Below, piece after piece: positions 42,945 through 52,438 of a stretch of 64,000 nt of DNA (the stretch's first letter is position 1; each line of letters starts with the position of its first letter). The translations under genes and the position numbers were made by a program. Below the pieces are notes generated by a model. That model was not told the origin of the DNA, searched no databases, and saw only the letters and a list, made by a program, of their open reading frames with translations. Origin of the DNA: Bacteroidales bacterium (GTDB taxonomy: Bacteria; Bacteroidota; Bacteroidia; Bacteroidales; UBA932); contig JAFZOK010000013.1 in NCBI GenBank assembly GCA_017550655.1, forward strand, positions 558,001-622,000. The letters run 5' to 3'.

Positions 42945-43334
42945 ATGGAGAAAGTAAACGCCCTTGGAAGACGTAAATCAGCTGTTGCTCGCGTTTATGT
43001 GGGTTCAGGCAAAGGCAACATCACAATCAACGGAAAGGAACTCGGAGTATATTTCCCTGATGATTCCCTGAAGTACATTGTAATGCAGCCTCTTACAGTC
43101 ACCAACACCCAGGCAAGCTTTGACATCACTGCCAACCTGGACGGTGGCGGAACCAAAGGACAGGCTGAGGCTCTCCGCCTCGCTATCGCCCGCGCTCTCT
43201 GCAAGGTGGATGCCGAGGCATACCGCTCAGTTCTGAAGAAGGAAGGATTCCTTTCAAGAGATGCAAGAGAGGTCGAGAGAAAGAAACCTGGCCAGCCTGG
43301 TGCACGCAGACGCTTCCAGTTCAGCAAGCGTTAG
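42945..43334 (+). CDS. rpsI: 30S ribosomal protein S9
   Basis: This 129-residue protein starts MEKVNALGRRKSAVARVYV and contains GGGTKGQAEALRLAIARAL, FLSRDAREVERKKPGQPGARRRFQFSKR. The C-terminal Lys-Arg tail reaches the P-site tRNA. It pairs with rplM as in nearly all bacteria. Confidence 0.97.
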   Translation: MEKVNALGRRKSAVARVYVGSGKGNITINGKELGVYFPDDSLKYIVMQPLTVTNTQASFDITANLDGGGTKGQAEALRLAIARALCKVDAEAYRSVLKKEGFLSRDAREVERKKPGQPGARRRFQFSKR

Positions 43335-43462
43335 TATTTGCGTTGTAAAGTATTAGGCACAGAAGAGGAAAAAAGACACGGACTCGATTGATTACCGTTC
43401 TTTGCCCTTCTGCGGAAAATCCCGGGGACTGGAAATCACTGCCCCAGGATTGATGAAAAGAG

Positions 43463-43484
43463 GCCCGGAAAAGAAAGGCCGGGC
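43463..43484 (+). promoter_or_regulatory. Hairpin in the rpsI-rpsB gap
   Basis: GCCCGG and CCGGGC form a 6-bp stem with a 10-nt loop, 37 bp before rpsB. No T-run follows, so it is not a plus-strand terminator. It could be part of an S2 leader. The 187-bp gap holds no gene. Confidence 0.35.
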
Positions 43485-43521
43485 AAAAAAGAAAAATTAA
43501 CAAGCATTAAAGGAAAGTAAA

Positions 43522-44388
43522 ATGCCAAGAACAAATTTCCAAGAATTATTAGAGGCAGGCGCACACTTCGGACACCTGAAGAGGAAATGGAATCCTAAGA
43601 TGGCTCCTTATATCTTTATGGAGAAGAACGGAATCCATATCATCGACCTGCACAAGACCGTGCTTATGATTGATGATGCGGCAGCCATGATGAAGAACCT
43701 CGCCCGCAGCGGACGCAGGATTCTTTTTGTCGCAACAAAGAAGCAGGCCAAAGACATTATCGCGGAGCAGGCCAAAGCCGTGAATATGCCTTATGTAACT
43801 GAAAGATGGCCAGGTGGTATGCTTACAAACTTCCCGACAATCCGCAAGGCTGTCAAGAAGATGAATACCATAGACAAGATGAAGACAGACGGTACCTACG
43901 AGACTCTCGCAAAGAGGGAGAAACTCCAGATAGACCGTCAGAGGGCAAAGTTGGAGAAGAACTTAGGTTCAATAGCAGATATGAGCCGTCTCCCGTCAGC
44001 ACTGTTTGTTGTTGATGTTCAGAAAGAGGCCAACGCCGTTAAGGAGGCCAAGAGACTGAATATTCCTGTTATCGCGATGGTTGACACTTGCTGCGATCCA
44101 ACCCCAGTAGATTATGTAATTCCGGCTAACGACGACGCTGCAAAGAGCGTATCAGTTGTAGTTAGCGCACTCTGCGGTGCAATTGCCGAGGGTCTCGAGG
44201 AGAGAAAGCTCGAGAGAGAGAAGGCTGCTGCAGAGGAGGAGAAGAGAGCAAAGGACAAGGAACTTGCAAAGGCTGAGGGAGAGAAGAAGGCTTCCGACTC
44301 TATGCCAGAGGGCAAGAAAATCCGTCCAAGAAGAAAAGTCAATACCGAAGACAAGCCTGCAAAGAAGGCTGAGCCAAAGGCTGAATAA
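43522..44388 (+). CDS. rpsB: 30S ribosomal protein S2
   Basis: This 288-residue protein has LLEAGAHFGHLKRKWNPKM, VTERWPGGMLTNFPTI, and VDTCCDPTPVDYVIPANDDA. A long Lys/Glu/Ala-rich C-terminal extension (about residues 235-288) is beyond the usual S2 core. It is 17 bp upstream of tsf, the standard rpsB-tsf order. Confidence 0.97.
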   Translation: MPRTNFQELLEAGAHFGHLKRKWNPKMAPYIFMEKNGIHIIDLHKTVLMIDDAAAMMKNLARSGRRILFVATKKQAKDIIAEQAKAVNMPYVTERWPGGMLTNFPTIRKAVKKMNTIDKMKTDGTYETLAKREKLQIDRQRAKLEKNLGSIADMSRLPSALFVVDVQKEANAVKEAKRLNIPVIAMVDTCCDPTPVDYVIPANDDAAKSVSVVVSALCGAIAEGLEERKLEREKAAAEEEKRAKDKELAKAEGEKKASDSMPEGKKIRPRRKVNTEDKPAKKAEPKAE

Positions 44389-44405
44389 TTAAAAGGAGAC
44401 TGATT

Positions 44406-45401
44406 ATGGAAATCAAAGCATCAGACGTAATGAAGCTCCGCCAGATGACGCAGGCCGGTATGATGGACTGCAAGAAGGCCTTGATCGAGGCCGAGGGCGA
44501 CTTCGAGAAAGCAAAGGAAATTCTTAGGGAGAAGGGTAAGGTTATCGCTGCAAAGCGTTCTGACAGAGAGACCACCGAGGGTGCCGTTCTTGCCAGGGCA
44601 AATGCAGACAAGACCGTTGCCACACTCACCTGCCTGGGTTGCGAGACTGACTTCGTAGCCAAGACCGAGGGTTTCCAGGCTCTTGCAAAGGCTATTGCAG
44701 ACGCGGCTATCGCAAATACTCCTGCAAATCTTGAGGATCTGAAGAATTGCAAGATCGGCGATTACACCATCGCTGATGCAGTTATGGACCAGACCGGAAA
44801 GAGCGGCGAGAAGCACGTTGTTGCATGCTACGAGAAGATAGAGGCTCCTTTCGTAGGCCTCTACATCCACAGCAACCAGAAAGTTGCCACTATCGTAGGC
44901 TTCAGCAAGAAGATTGCAGACGACGTTGCAAAGGAGATTGCAATGCAGATCACCGCTATGGTTCCTATCGCAGTTACCGCAGACGATATTCCTCAGCAGA
45001 GAAAGGACGAGGAGTTGGCTCTTGCAGTTTCCAAGACCAAGGAAGAGATGATAAAGAAGGCTGTTGACGCCGCACTGACAAAGGCTGGCCTCAACCCTAA
45101 CTATTTCGACAGCGAGGACCATATCGAGAGCAACACCGCCAAGAAGTGGATTACTCCGGAGCAGGCTGAACTTGGCCGCAAGATCATGAAGGAAGCTGCT
45201 GAGCAGAAGGCAGCCAACCTTCCTGAGGCCATGATTCAGAACATCGCAATGGGCCGTCTCCAGAAGTTCTTCAAGGAGAAGACCCTCAACGAGCAGATTC
45301 TGGCTCTCGGAGACGGAAAGGAGACTGTTGCACAGTATCTTAAGAGAATGGATCCTGAGGTAAAGGTTCTTTCTTTCCGCAGATTTTCTCTCAGCGACTA
45401 G
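44406..45401 (+). CDS. tsf: Translation elongation factor Ts
   Basis: This 331-residue nucleotide-exchange factor for EF-Tu has the N-terminal UBA-like domain (SDVMKLRQMTQAGMMDCKKALIEAEGD), the core TLTCLGCETDFVAKT and the C-terminal module with LNEQILALGDGKETVAQYLK. It is full length and terminated by a strong hairpin. Confidence 0.97.
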   Translation: MEIKASDVMKLRQMTQAGMMDCKKALIEAEGDFEKAKEILREKGKVIAAKRSDRETTEGAVLARANADKTVATLTCLGCETDFVAKTEGFQALAKAIADAAIANTPANLEDLKNCKIGDYTIADAVMDQTGKSGEKHVVACYEKIEAPFVGLYIHSNQKVATIVGFSKKIADDVAKEIAMQITAMVPIAVTADDIPQQRKDEELALAVSKTKEEMIKKAVDAALTKAGLNPNYFDSEDHIESNTAKKWITPEQAELGRKIMKEAAEQKAANLPEAMIQNIAMGRLQKFFKEKTLNEQILALGDGKETVAQYLKRMDPEVKVLSFRRFSLSD

Positions 45402-45420
45402 GCACTGTATTTGCAAAAGA

Positions 45421-45456
45421 AAACGGGATGGTTATGCAGCCATCCCGTTTTTTTTC
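45421..45456 (+). terminator. Terminator after tsf
   Basis: AAACGGGATGG and CCATCCCGTTT form a perfect 11-bp stem with an 8-nt loop and a run of eight T. The GGGATGG core recurs in two other terminators of this window. Confidence 0.9.
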
Positions 45457-45487
45457 GTATTTTGCACCCAAATAGCGTGTTTCCATT

Positions 45488-48028
45488 ATGAAGTATTTTT
45501 TGAAAATTTCAGTCATCGCAGCCATCGCCGCCCTGTTTTGCGGCAACACGGTGTATGCGCAGAACAAGCTTGAAGACCGTTTCAAGGCTTATTCCCAGCT
45601 TCTTTCTCCGGAGAAGCTCTATCTTCAGACAGACAGGGAGACTTACTGTGTGGGAGATACCGTCTGGTTCAAAGGCTATCTGATCAACAATTCCCTTGTT
45701 TCGGAGTTTCCGGAGAGCAATTATATCTATGTGGAACTTCTCACATATTATTATGCCAAGAACATTTACTCGAACAGGGTGGAGGAAACCTACAGGACAG
45801 TCCAGAGGGTTAAGGTCAAAAGGCGCAACGGCATTCTGCAGGGCTATGTGGTTCTGGACAGCGACATGAATACCGGAACGGCAATACTCAGAGCCTATTC
45901 CTACTGGGCCCTTAACTTCCCGGCAGACTATATCTACAGCAGGATGATTACCGTAATCAATCCGATCAAGGACAATTACGTGAAGGATCTTGTGGAGCAC
46001 AAGGTGGATAATACGGAAGATTACACCAAGGTGGGAGTGCTGAACCCGTTCAAGAAGGAAAAGAAAGAAAAGCACGATGTGGACTGCCAGTTCCTACCAG
46101 AGAGCGGACGTTATTTTGCCGGAACAAAAGCGGTTGTCGGAGTTAAATGCGTTGACGAAACGGGTTTCGGAACCGAAGTAGAGGGAGATATTCTGGACAA
46201 CAAGGACAACAAGGTGGCTTCTTTCAAGACCAATAAACTGGGTATGGGCAAGTTCTCCTTCATACCAGTTCCCGGTGGCAGCTACTATGCCCGTATCAGA
46301 GATACCAGGGACGTGGAAAAGAGGGTGAATATGCCTTCCCTTGAAAGTACGGGAGGAGTTATCAACCTTACTTTCAACGGAGACAATATTATCGCGGAGT
46401 TATATGCAACGGATAATCTTGACAAGGATTCCCTGCTGTTCATTCTCTCGGATGGAACAGAGATTTTCTACAGCAAGCCTCTAAGCGCCGCAACCAGACT
46501 AGCTCTTCCTGTAAATAAGCTCAGCGAAGGAGTAAGCGTTGCAACCATCGCCGATACCAGGGGTAATATTTTCGCCAAGAGGCCGTTCTTCATACTTCCT
46601 GTTTCAGAGGGGGGAGTCAAGATGACGACAGACCGCGCCTCTTACGGGCAGAGAGACCCCGTAACCTGCACCATTACGCTTGACCGTCCGGTTAGCGGAG
46701 ACCTTTCCGTTTCCGTAACGGACGACTCTCACGCCCCTTATCTTGGAACCGAGAACAACATAGTTTCCTACATGCTGCTTTCTTCAGAGCTCAAGGGTTA
46801 TGTGGAGAATCCTCAGTGGTATTTTGACGAGAGCGTGGATTTTGGAGAAAGGGAAGCTGCCGTGGATCTTCTTATGATGACTCAGGGTTGGCAGTATTAC
46901 GATCTTCCGGCAATCTTCAAAGGACAGTATGACATGCCTCATTTCGGCAAGGAATATATACAGACCATTTCAGGAAGGGTTAAGAAATCATCCCTGAGAA
47001 AAGGTAAGACCTCTATTGTTTCATTTGTTGCCCCGTCCATCAACCTTACTGCTATGGGGCAGTTGGATTCCAGCGGTTTCTTCGAGTTGAGAGATATCAA
47101 TTTCCCTGACTCTACCTTGTTCATAGTCAATGCAGTGGGAGTCGGTGGCGGAAAGAAATCCTTCATTCCTTACATAGATGATGATTCGTTTGCTCCTGTA
47201 ATCAACTACCAGAGAAGGAAGGAGAAAGTGGATTACTCCCAGGAAGCTGCACAGTACATGATTCAGAATTACTACAACAGCGGTGGAGAGAAGGTTTACC
47301 AGCTGGATCCTATATATGTGACATCGCAGAGAATGGTGAAGGCCAAGGATAATGTTTCTCCTTTCCCGATTCAATATTTCAAGGAAGGGCAGCTCAAGAC
47401 GGAAAAAGACCTGGAACCGTTCATTTCTTTTGACGTAATGACTTATATTCTCGAGACTTGCACCGGTATTAGAGAGGACAGGGATACTACTACAGGAGAA
47501 AGAAAACTTGTATGCAGAGTACCGGCGATGGCTTCCAACTGGGAGATTAGCGACTACACGGAAATCATAGTTTACATTAACGGTTTCCAGGCCACGTCTT
47601 CTTCAGAACTGGACCATTACAATATCGACGAACTTGAAGCGTTTGTTTTCCTCAGAGGTGCCGATGCGGCTCCTTTCTCTCCGATGAAAGACGGAAGCGG
47701 TACAATAGTTCCTGTTATCATGATAAAGACCAAGCCTGCTGCCAAGACGGGAATGCCTAAGAACGTGACAAAGGGCTATCCGCTTGGATGGCAGAAGCCT
47801 AAAAAGTTCTATAGTCCTGCCTATGATGTATATGGCAAGGCCATCAGCCGTTCCGGCAGCGACAAGAGGGCTACCGTTTACTGGGATCCGGCAGTAAGGG
47901 TTGAAGACGGAGAGGGCAAGTTCCATTTCAACACCTCAGACGGAAGGACTGGCTATACCGTTATTATAGAAGGTGTTACAAGCGACGGGGAATACATATT
48001 CTCCCGTCAGCAGATAAAGAGGGACTGA
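45488..48028 (+). CDS. Exported MG/plug-domain protein of Bacteroidota
   Basis: This 846-residue protein has a signal peptide (residues 1-24). Residues 25-140 resemble the macroglobulin-like MG1/MG2 domain (YLQTDRETYCVGDTVWFKGYLIN). Several Ig-like parts follow, and about residues 640-770 look like a TonB-receptor plug-type domain (EAFVFLRGADAAPFSP and related). There is no beta-barrel. Such proteins are common in Bacteroidota and thought to act at the outer membrane, possibly in protection or nutrient binding. A TATTTTGCACCC segment near 45460 may be the promoter. Confidence 0.8.
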   Translation: MKYFLKISVIAAIAALFCGNTVYAQNKLEDRFKAYSQLLSPEKLYLQTDRETYCVGDTVWFKGYLINNSLVSEFPESNYIYVELLTYYYAKNIYSNRVEETYRTVQRVKVKRRNGILQGYVVLDSDMNTGTAILRAYSYWALNFPADYIYSRMITVINPIKDNYVKDLVEHKVDNTEDYTKVGVLNPFKKEKKEKHDVDCQFLPESGRYFAGTKAVVGVKCVDETGFGTEVEGDILDNKDNKVASFKTNKLGMGKFSFIPVPGGSYYARIRDTRDVEKRVNMPSLESTGGVINLTFNGDNIIAELYATDNLDKDSLLFILSDGTEIFYSKPLSAATRLALPVNKLSEGVSVATIADTRGNIFAKRPFFILPVSEGGVKMTTDRASYGQRDPVTCTITLDRPVSGDLSVSVTDDSHAPYLGTENNIVSYMLLSSELKGYVENPQWYFDESVDFGEREAAVDLLMMTQGWQYYDLPAIFKGQYDMPHFGKEYIQTISGRVKKSSLRKGKTSIVSFVAPSINLTAMGQLDSSGFFELRDINFPDSTLFIVNAVGVGGGKKSFIPYIDDDSFAPVINYQRRKEKVDYSQEAAQYMIQNYYNSGGEKVYQLDPIYVTSQRMVKAKDNVSPFPIQYFKEGQLKTEKDLEPFISFDVMTYILETCTGIREDRDTTTGERKLVCRVPAMASNWEISDYTEIIVYINGFQATSSSELDHYNIDELEAFVFLRGADAAPFSPMKDGSGTIVPVIMIKTKPAAKTGMPKNVTKGYPLGWQKPKKFYSPAYDVYGKAISRSGSDKRATVYWDPAVRVEDGEGKFHFNTSDGRTGYTVIIEGVTSDGEYIFSRQQIKRD

Positions 48029-48086
48029 TTTTTGAGAGGCACAAATATTAATTAAGAATAAATATCTGGTTAAATAAGAAAGAGTT

Positions 48087-49649
48087 ATGAAACGTTCAGA
48101 ATTCTATCTCAAGACAAGGGCACTGTTTTTGGCTGTGCTGATGGTATCGTCGATGCTGGTATTCACCAATTGCGGCGGCGGAAGCGGCGGAACCGGCAAG
48201 GCCGAGCCGGAAAATACGACTCCGGCAATTTCATCTGCCTGCAACCTTAGCCTTTTCCAGTTCAAAGCAGCATCAAATCCCGGATTGCCAACCAATCCTA
48301 CGGCAGTCATAACAACAATAAGGGGTTTCAATATGGTTTTGATCACGGTCCCTGAATCTACAGACCTTACGAAACTTGTTCCTACATTCTCAGCCAGCAA
48401 CAAGGCTACCGTTACAATAGCGGGGAAGGCTGCGGTATCAGGAACCACGTCTGTAAACTTCACGGGAGATGTAAGCCTTATTGTCAAGGCGGAAGACGGA
48501 ACCCACTCCAAACAGTATACGGTGCTTGTAAGAAAGGGAGATGCTGAAATGGACGCTCAGGTATATTCCATTATGTCCAAGTACAATATTCCGGGAATCA
48601 GCGTTGCCACGACAAAGAAGGAGAAACTGGCTTACGCTGCGGGATATGGCTATGCCAATATGGAATCCAGTCCAAAGCAAAGGGTTACCCCGGATATGCT
48701 GTTCCGTCTGGCCAGCGTTTCAAAGTTCCAGTGCGCCCTTTGCATCATGTCTTTGTATGAGGACGGGCTTCTTTCTCCAGACGATTACGTGTTTGCTCCT
48801 GCAGGTGCAAACGGAGAGGGTAGCAAGGAGGGTATTCTACAGAGTATGTATCCAGGAGCACACGCAGCCGGCGTAGATCAGATAAAGGTACGCCATCTGC
48901 TTACCCATACATCGGGATGGAATTACAGTACCACCGCCAACAGTTCCGGAACCGTGGATCCGATTTTTACGGGGGATAGCAGGTTCTATGGCAAAACCTT
49001 GAAGCAGCGGGTTGAGTATATGGTAAATACTCCAACTTCCTATACTCCGGGTGCAAATTATTCTTACTATAATCTCGGTTACTGTGTCCTTGGACAGATT
49101 GTGGAGAAAATTACAGGCGGCACCTACGAGGCTTATCTTAAAGAGGTAGAGGCAAAGGCCGGAGTTACGGACGTGTGGATAGCCAAAAACTCCAAGAGCC
49201 AAAGAAGGGACAACGAAGTCTGCTATTACGCTCAGCAGAGTACTGACGCATACCAGAACGATATGGCGGTAGTTGCAGCCTGCGGTGCGGTAATAAATTC
49301 TGCCATTAACCTTATGCAGCTTGTATGCGCCATAGATTATGGAACCGTTGTTCCGGATATCCTTCAGAAGGAAACTTTGGACATGGTTTACACTGACTAT
49401 ACATCTGCAGACCCTCCTAAAACAAAGGGTGGTTATGGCTTTGGCTGGAGAATAGGGCATAATACACTTACCAACTGGGCTTCATACCACGGAGGAAACA
49501 TCAACGGAACAGCAACGATTATCGTTAGAGGCAAGAACGGTGTTCATGGAGTTTTGCTCTGCAATTCCAGAAGTTACATAGACGACTTTGACACGGCTCT
49601 CTATCTTGCCCTGAACAATATCATGTCCAGAACCAACGACATTTATTGA
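48087..49649 (+). CDS. Serine hydrolase lipoprotein with N-terminal Ig-like domain
   Basis: This 520-residue lipoprotein (FTNCGGGSGG, Cys29) has a beta-rich domain at about 50-150 (VTIAGKAAVSGTTSVNFTG and VSLIVKAEDGTHSKQYTV), like DUF5018. A beta-lactamase-fold hydrolase follows at about 155-515: SVSKF (Ser210, Lys213), HTSGWNY, YSYYNLGY as the Tyr-x-Asn motif and YHGGN near the end. The DUF5018-type start suggests surface attachment. The substrate is unknown. It lies 58 bp after the MG/plug gene and could share its transcript. Confidence 0.88.
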   Translation: MKRSEFYLKTRALFLAVLMVSSMLVFTNCGGGSGGTGKAEPENTTPAISSACNLSLFQFKAASNPGLPTNPTAVITTIRGFNMVLITVPESTDLTKLVPTFSASNKATVTIAGKAAVSGTTSVNFTGDVSLIVKAEDGTHSKQYTVLVRKGDAEMDAQVYSIMSKYNIPGISVATTKKEKLAYAAGYGYANMESSPKQRVTPDMLFRLASVSKFQCALCIMSLYEDGLLSPDDYVFAPAGANGEGSKEGILQSMYPGAHAAGVDQIKVRHLLTHTSGWNYSTTANSSGTVDPIFTGDSRFYGKTLKQRVEYMVNTPTSYTPGANYSYYNLGYCVLGQIVEKITGGTYEAYLKEVEAKAGVTDVWIAKNSKSQRRDNEVCYYAQQSTDAYQNDMAVVAACGAVINSAINLMQLVCAIDYGTVVPDILQKETLDMVYTDYTSADPPKTKGGYGFGWRIGHNTLTNWASYHGGNINGTATIIVRGKNGVHGVLLCNSRSYIDDFDTALYLALNNIMSRTNDIY

Positions 49650-49686
49650 TTCTTCATTCGGCTTTGCTGCCTTTTAAACGAAAAAG

Positions 49687-49723
49687 AAAAGGGATGGTCA
49701 TTTTGGCCATCCCTTTTGCTTTT
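49687..49723 (+). terminator. Terminator after the serine hydrolase gene
   Basis: AAAAGGGATGG and CCATCCCTTTT form a perfect 11-bp stem followed by GCTTTT. Confidence 0.85.
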
Positions 49724-49744
49724 CTGATATCTGTTTCCGTCTTA

Positions 49745-49867
49745 TGGCACACTTTCGTAACCGGGCACAGCAGCATAAAAACCACACAAATCTATACCAG
49801 GATTACCGTTTCCAAACTAGACAACGATTTCACTGTCTTCAAAGACAACATAAAAGCATTTTTTTAG
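49745..49867 (+). pseudogene. Remnant of a tyrosine recombinase C terminus
   Basis: The reading frame ending at 49867 contains HTFVTGHSSIKTTQIYTRIT followed by VSKLDNDF. In tyrosine integrases HTF and GHSSIKTTQIYxRIT belong to the C-terminal catalytic box. About 15-20 residues normally between HTF and GHSS are missing, and no upstream integrase is present. The stop is at the end of a short Lys-rich tail. It marks a past integration or mobilisation event here, beside lpxK. Confidence 0.75.
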
Positions 49868-49875
49868 TAGATTTG
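49868..49875 (+). promoter_or_regulatory. Putative -7 promoter element for lpxK
   Basis: TAGATTTG fits TAnnTTTG and ends 7 bp before the lpxK ATG. No exact -33 TTTG is seen. It overlaps the end of the integrase remnant, so the remnant may have supplied it. Confidence 0.4.
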
Positions 49876-49882
49876 CATTTAT

Positions 49883-50962
49883 ATGGCATCTACCGGAATT
49901 GCAAGCAAGACCCTACTTTTTCCATACTGGCTTACTTTGACCATACGGAACAAGCTCTACGACAGGAACGTTTTCAAGTCTGAAAAGTTTGACATCCCTG
50001 TAATATCGGTCGGAAACATTTCGGTGGGGGGTACCGGAAAGACTCCCCATACTGAAATGCTGGTTTCCCTTCTTAAGGGAGACTACCGGGTTGCCGTAAT
50101 TTCCAGGGGATACAGGAGAAAGAGCAAGGGTTATCACGTGGTAAAGGTCACCGATGACTTTACCCAGTGCGGAGACGAGCCTCTCCAGATCAAGAGGAAA
50201 TTCCCCGATGTAGTTGTTGCCGTGTGCAAGGACCGCGCCCAGGCCATCCGCAAGGTCAAGGAAGATTTCGGAGTCAATCTCGTTATTCTCGACGATGCCT
50301 ATCAGCACCGCAAGATTACCCCATCCTGCAATATTCTGCTTGTAAACTATAACCGCACCATTGCAGGAGACAACCTTTTGCCTATAGGCAGGCTCCGCGA
50401 TTTGCCTTCCCAGACAAAGAGGGCGGATGCCGTGATAATCACCAAATGTCCGGATTTCGGGTATTTCGACGGAGCCGAAAACGAGGAAAAGGGGCTTGAA
50501 GCCATCGCTGAGCAGGAAAATATCTGGAGAAAGAACCTTGGTTTAAGGCAGGACCAGCCGCTTTTCTTCTCCACGGCGGAATATTGCCCGGCTGTTCCGG
50601 TTTTCCCTGGCATCTGCAATGTGCGATACCTATACTCAAAGTTTGCTGTGGCCTTCACCGGCATCGCCGATGACCGTCTTTTCCGCTCCCAGCTGGTTTC
50701 CACCCATCAGGTGGAGGAAATTCTGAAATTTCCGGACCACAAGAATTTCTCCCGCTCTGACATCAGGAAGATAGAATCTATGGCCCGCAGGCAGAAAGAG
50801 GCTGCGGTCATTACCACTGAAAAGGACAGCATGAGGCTGAAAACCAACAAATATGTTTCCCCTGAACTCAAGGAAAGGCTTTTTGCCCTTCCTGTAGGCT
50901 GCCGCATAATCACCGCGGCCAAGAGAGAGGAATTCCTGCGATTGATAAAAACCAACAAATAA
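49883..50962 (+). CDS. lpxK: Tetraacyldisaccharide 4'-kinase
   Basis: This 359-residue membrane-associated kinase phosphorylates the lipid A precursor at the 4' position. It has the P-loop GNISVGGTGKTP (residues 44-55), AVISRGYRRKSKG, VILDDAYQHRKI and LPIGRLRDLPSQ. The N-terminal hydrophobic helix (TLLFPYWLTLTI) docks it to the inner membrane. The MFS gene begins 11 bp after the stop. Confidence 0.95.
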   Translation: MASTGIASKTLLFPYWLTLTIRNKLYDRNVFKSEKFDIPVISVGNISVGGTGKTPHTEMLVSLLKGDYRVAVISRGYRRKSKGYHVVKVTDDFTQCGDEPLQIKRKFPDVVVAVCKDRAQAIRKVKEDFGVNLVILDDAYQHRKITPSCNILLVNYNRTIAGDNLLPIGRLRDLPSQTKRADAVIITKCPDFGYFDGAENEEKGLEAIAEQENIWRKNLGLRQDQPLFFSTAEYCPAVPVFPGICNVRYLYSKFAVAFTGIADDRLFRSQLVSTHQVEEILKFPDHKNFSRSDIRKIESMARRQKEAAVITTEKDSMRLKTNKYVSPELKERLFALPVGCRIITAAKREEFLRLIKTNK

Positions 50963-50973
50963 AAATTTCAATT

Positions 50974-52281
50974 ATGACTCAAGGTCAGACTAAAAATTAC
51001 GTTATCCCGTTAGCCTGTATAGGATTCATGTTCTTTGCCGTGGGCTTTGCCCTGGGACTTAACGGGTATCTGATTCCTCTTCTGAAAGGTTCCCTGAACG
51101 TTTCCGGAGCGGCTTCCTACCTGATCGTGTTCGTAACCTTTGCGGCTTTCCTGATTTTCGGCTACCCGGCAGGCAGCATTATCAAGAAGATCGGTTACAA
51201 GAAGACGATGGCTCTGGCGTTCCTGATTTTCACCATCGCGTTCCTGCTTTTCGTATGGCCGGCCAAAATCGCCGAGGCTAATATGGAAGGAGGAGTCGTT
51301 ACGGAGAACATGAGGATGAAATGCCTGGTTCTTTTCCTTGTCGCTTCTTTCATCAGCGGACTAGGAAATACAATTCTTCAGGCAGCAATTAACCCTTACA
51401 TCACCATTCTCGGCCCTATGGAGACAGGAGCCAAGAGAATAAGCATTATGGGTATCTGCAACAAGCTGGCTTATCCGATTGCCACCCTGTTCCTGGCCTG
51501 GCTGATAGGGAAGTCCATCTCCAACGCCCAGGTTACAGATATCATTAAGCCGTTCTACGTAATTGCGGCAATATTCTTCATCCTTGGAATACTGGTGCTT
51601 TTTGCTCCGCTGGAAGAGATCAAGGCCAAGGGAGAGGAGGAAGGTCACGAGGACGACTGCCCTTACGCGGCAAACAAGACCTCCATCTGGCAGTTCCCTC
51701 ATCTGGTTTTCGGATGCCTTACCTTATTCTTATATGTAGGAGTTGAAACCCTGGCCCTGCAGACCCCGGTGGATCTGGCCAAGACTCTCGACCTTCCTCA
51801 TCCGGAACTCTATCCTTGGCTTCCTTCCATAGGAATGGTGATTGGATATATTATAGGTATATTATTTATACCTAAAGTCCTTTCTCAGGCAAAGGCTCTC
51901 AAGATATGCGCATGGCTTGGAGTGCTGGGTACCGTTTGCGCCTTCCTGCTGGCAGTCCTGATGCCGCAGCAGGCCAAGCTTACGGTCTGGGTTCTGTTCA
52001 CTACAGCTCTTGCCTGCTCACTGATGTGGCCGGCAATCTGGCCTCTGGCCATGGCGGACCTTGGTAAATTCACCAAGAAAGGCGCGGCTCTTCTGGTCGT
52101 TACAATATTTGGAGGGGCTGTTATACCGCCACTGTTCGGCCTTTTGAAGGACTATCTGGAGAAATCCGCAGGCTTCACTCCGGAGAAAGCTATCCAGTAT
52201 GCATATCTGATAGCCTTGCCGTGCTTCCTTGTAATATTATGGTATGCCTATAGGGGTTATAAAATCAGAAGATCTTCCTGA
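50974..52281 (+). CDS. MFS transporter, FucP/sugar-type
   Basis: This 435-residue membrane protein has about twelve hydrophobic segments. The first segments (FMFFAVGFALGLNGYLIPLLKGSL and GYPAGSIIKKIGYKKTMALAF) match the Bacteroidota sugar:H+ symporters related to FucP. The motif FISGLGNTILQAAINPYIT is typical of that group. Likely substrates are monosaccharides such as fucose, glucose or galactose. It is probably co-transcribed with lpxK, which is unusual, but the reason is unclear. Confidence 0.88.
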   Translation: MTQGQTKNYVIPLACIGFMFFAVGFALGLNGYLIPLLKGSLNVSGAASYLIVFVTFAAFLIFGYPAGSIIKKIGYKKTMALAFLIFTIAFLLFVWPAKIAEANMEGGVVTENMRMKCLVLFLVASFISGLGNTILQAAINPYITILGPMETGAKRISIMGICNKLAYPIATLFLAWLIGKSISNAQVTDIIKPFYVIAAIFFILGILVLFAPLEEIKAKGEEEGHEDDCPYAANKTSIWQFPHLVFGCLTLFLYVGVETLALQTPVDLAKTLDLPHPELYPWLPSIGMVIGYIIGILFIPKVLSQAKALKICAWLGVLGTVCAFLLAVLMPQQAKLTVWVLFTTALACSLMWPAIWPLAMADLGKFTKKGAALLVVTIFGGAVIPPLFGLLKDYLEKSAGFTPEKAIQYAYLIALPCFLVILWYAYRGYKIRRSS

Positions 52282-52360
52282 TTTTTGCTTTTAATCCGGC
52301 GCAAATGCAACTAAAAACGCATTTTTTGCATCTATAATTAGGTTTTTTATTTTTTTTAAG

Positions 52361-52368
52361 TATATTTG
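52361..52368 (+). promoter_or_regulatory. Putative -7 promoter element for the SusCD operon
   Basis: TATATTTG matches TAnnTTTG, 71 bp before the SusC start. The upstream region is T-rich without an exact TTTG at 19 bp. Confidence 0.55.
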
Positions 52369-52438
52369 CGTCCGTGGTTTTTTGCCCAAAATAAACGAAA
52401 AACCTATTAAAACACTATAACCAACTAAAAAATTAACT

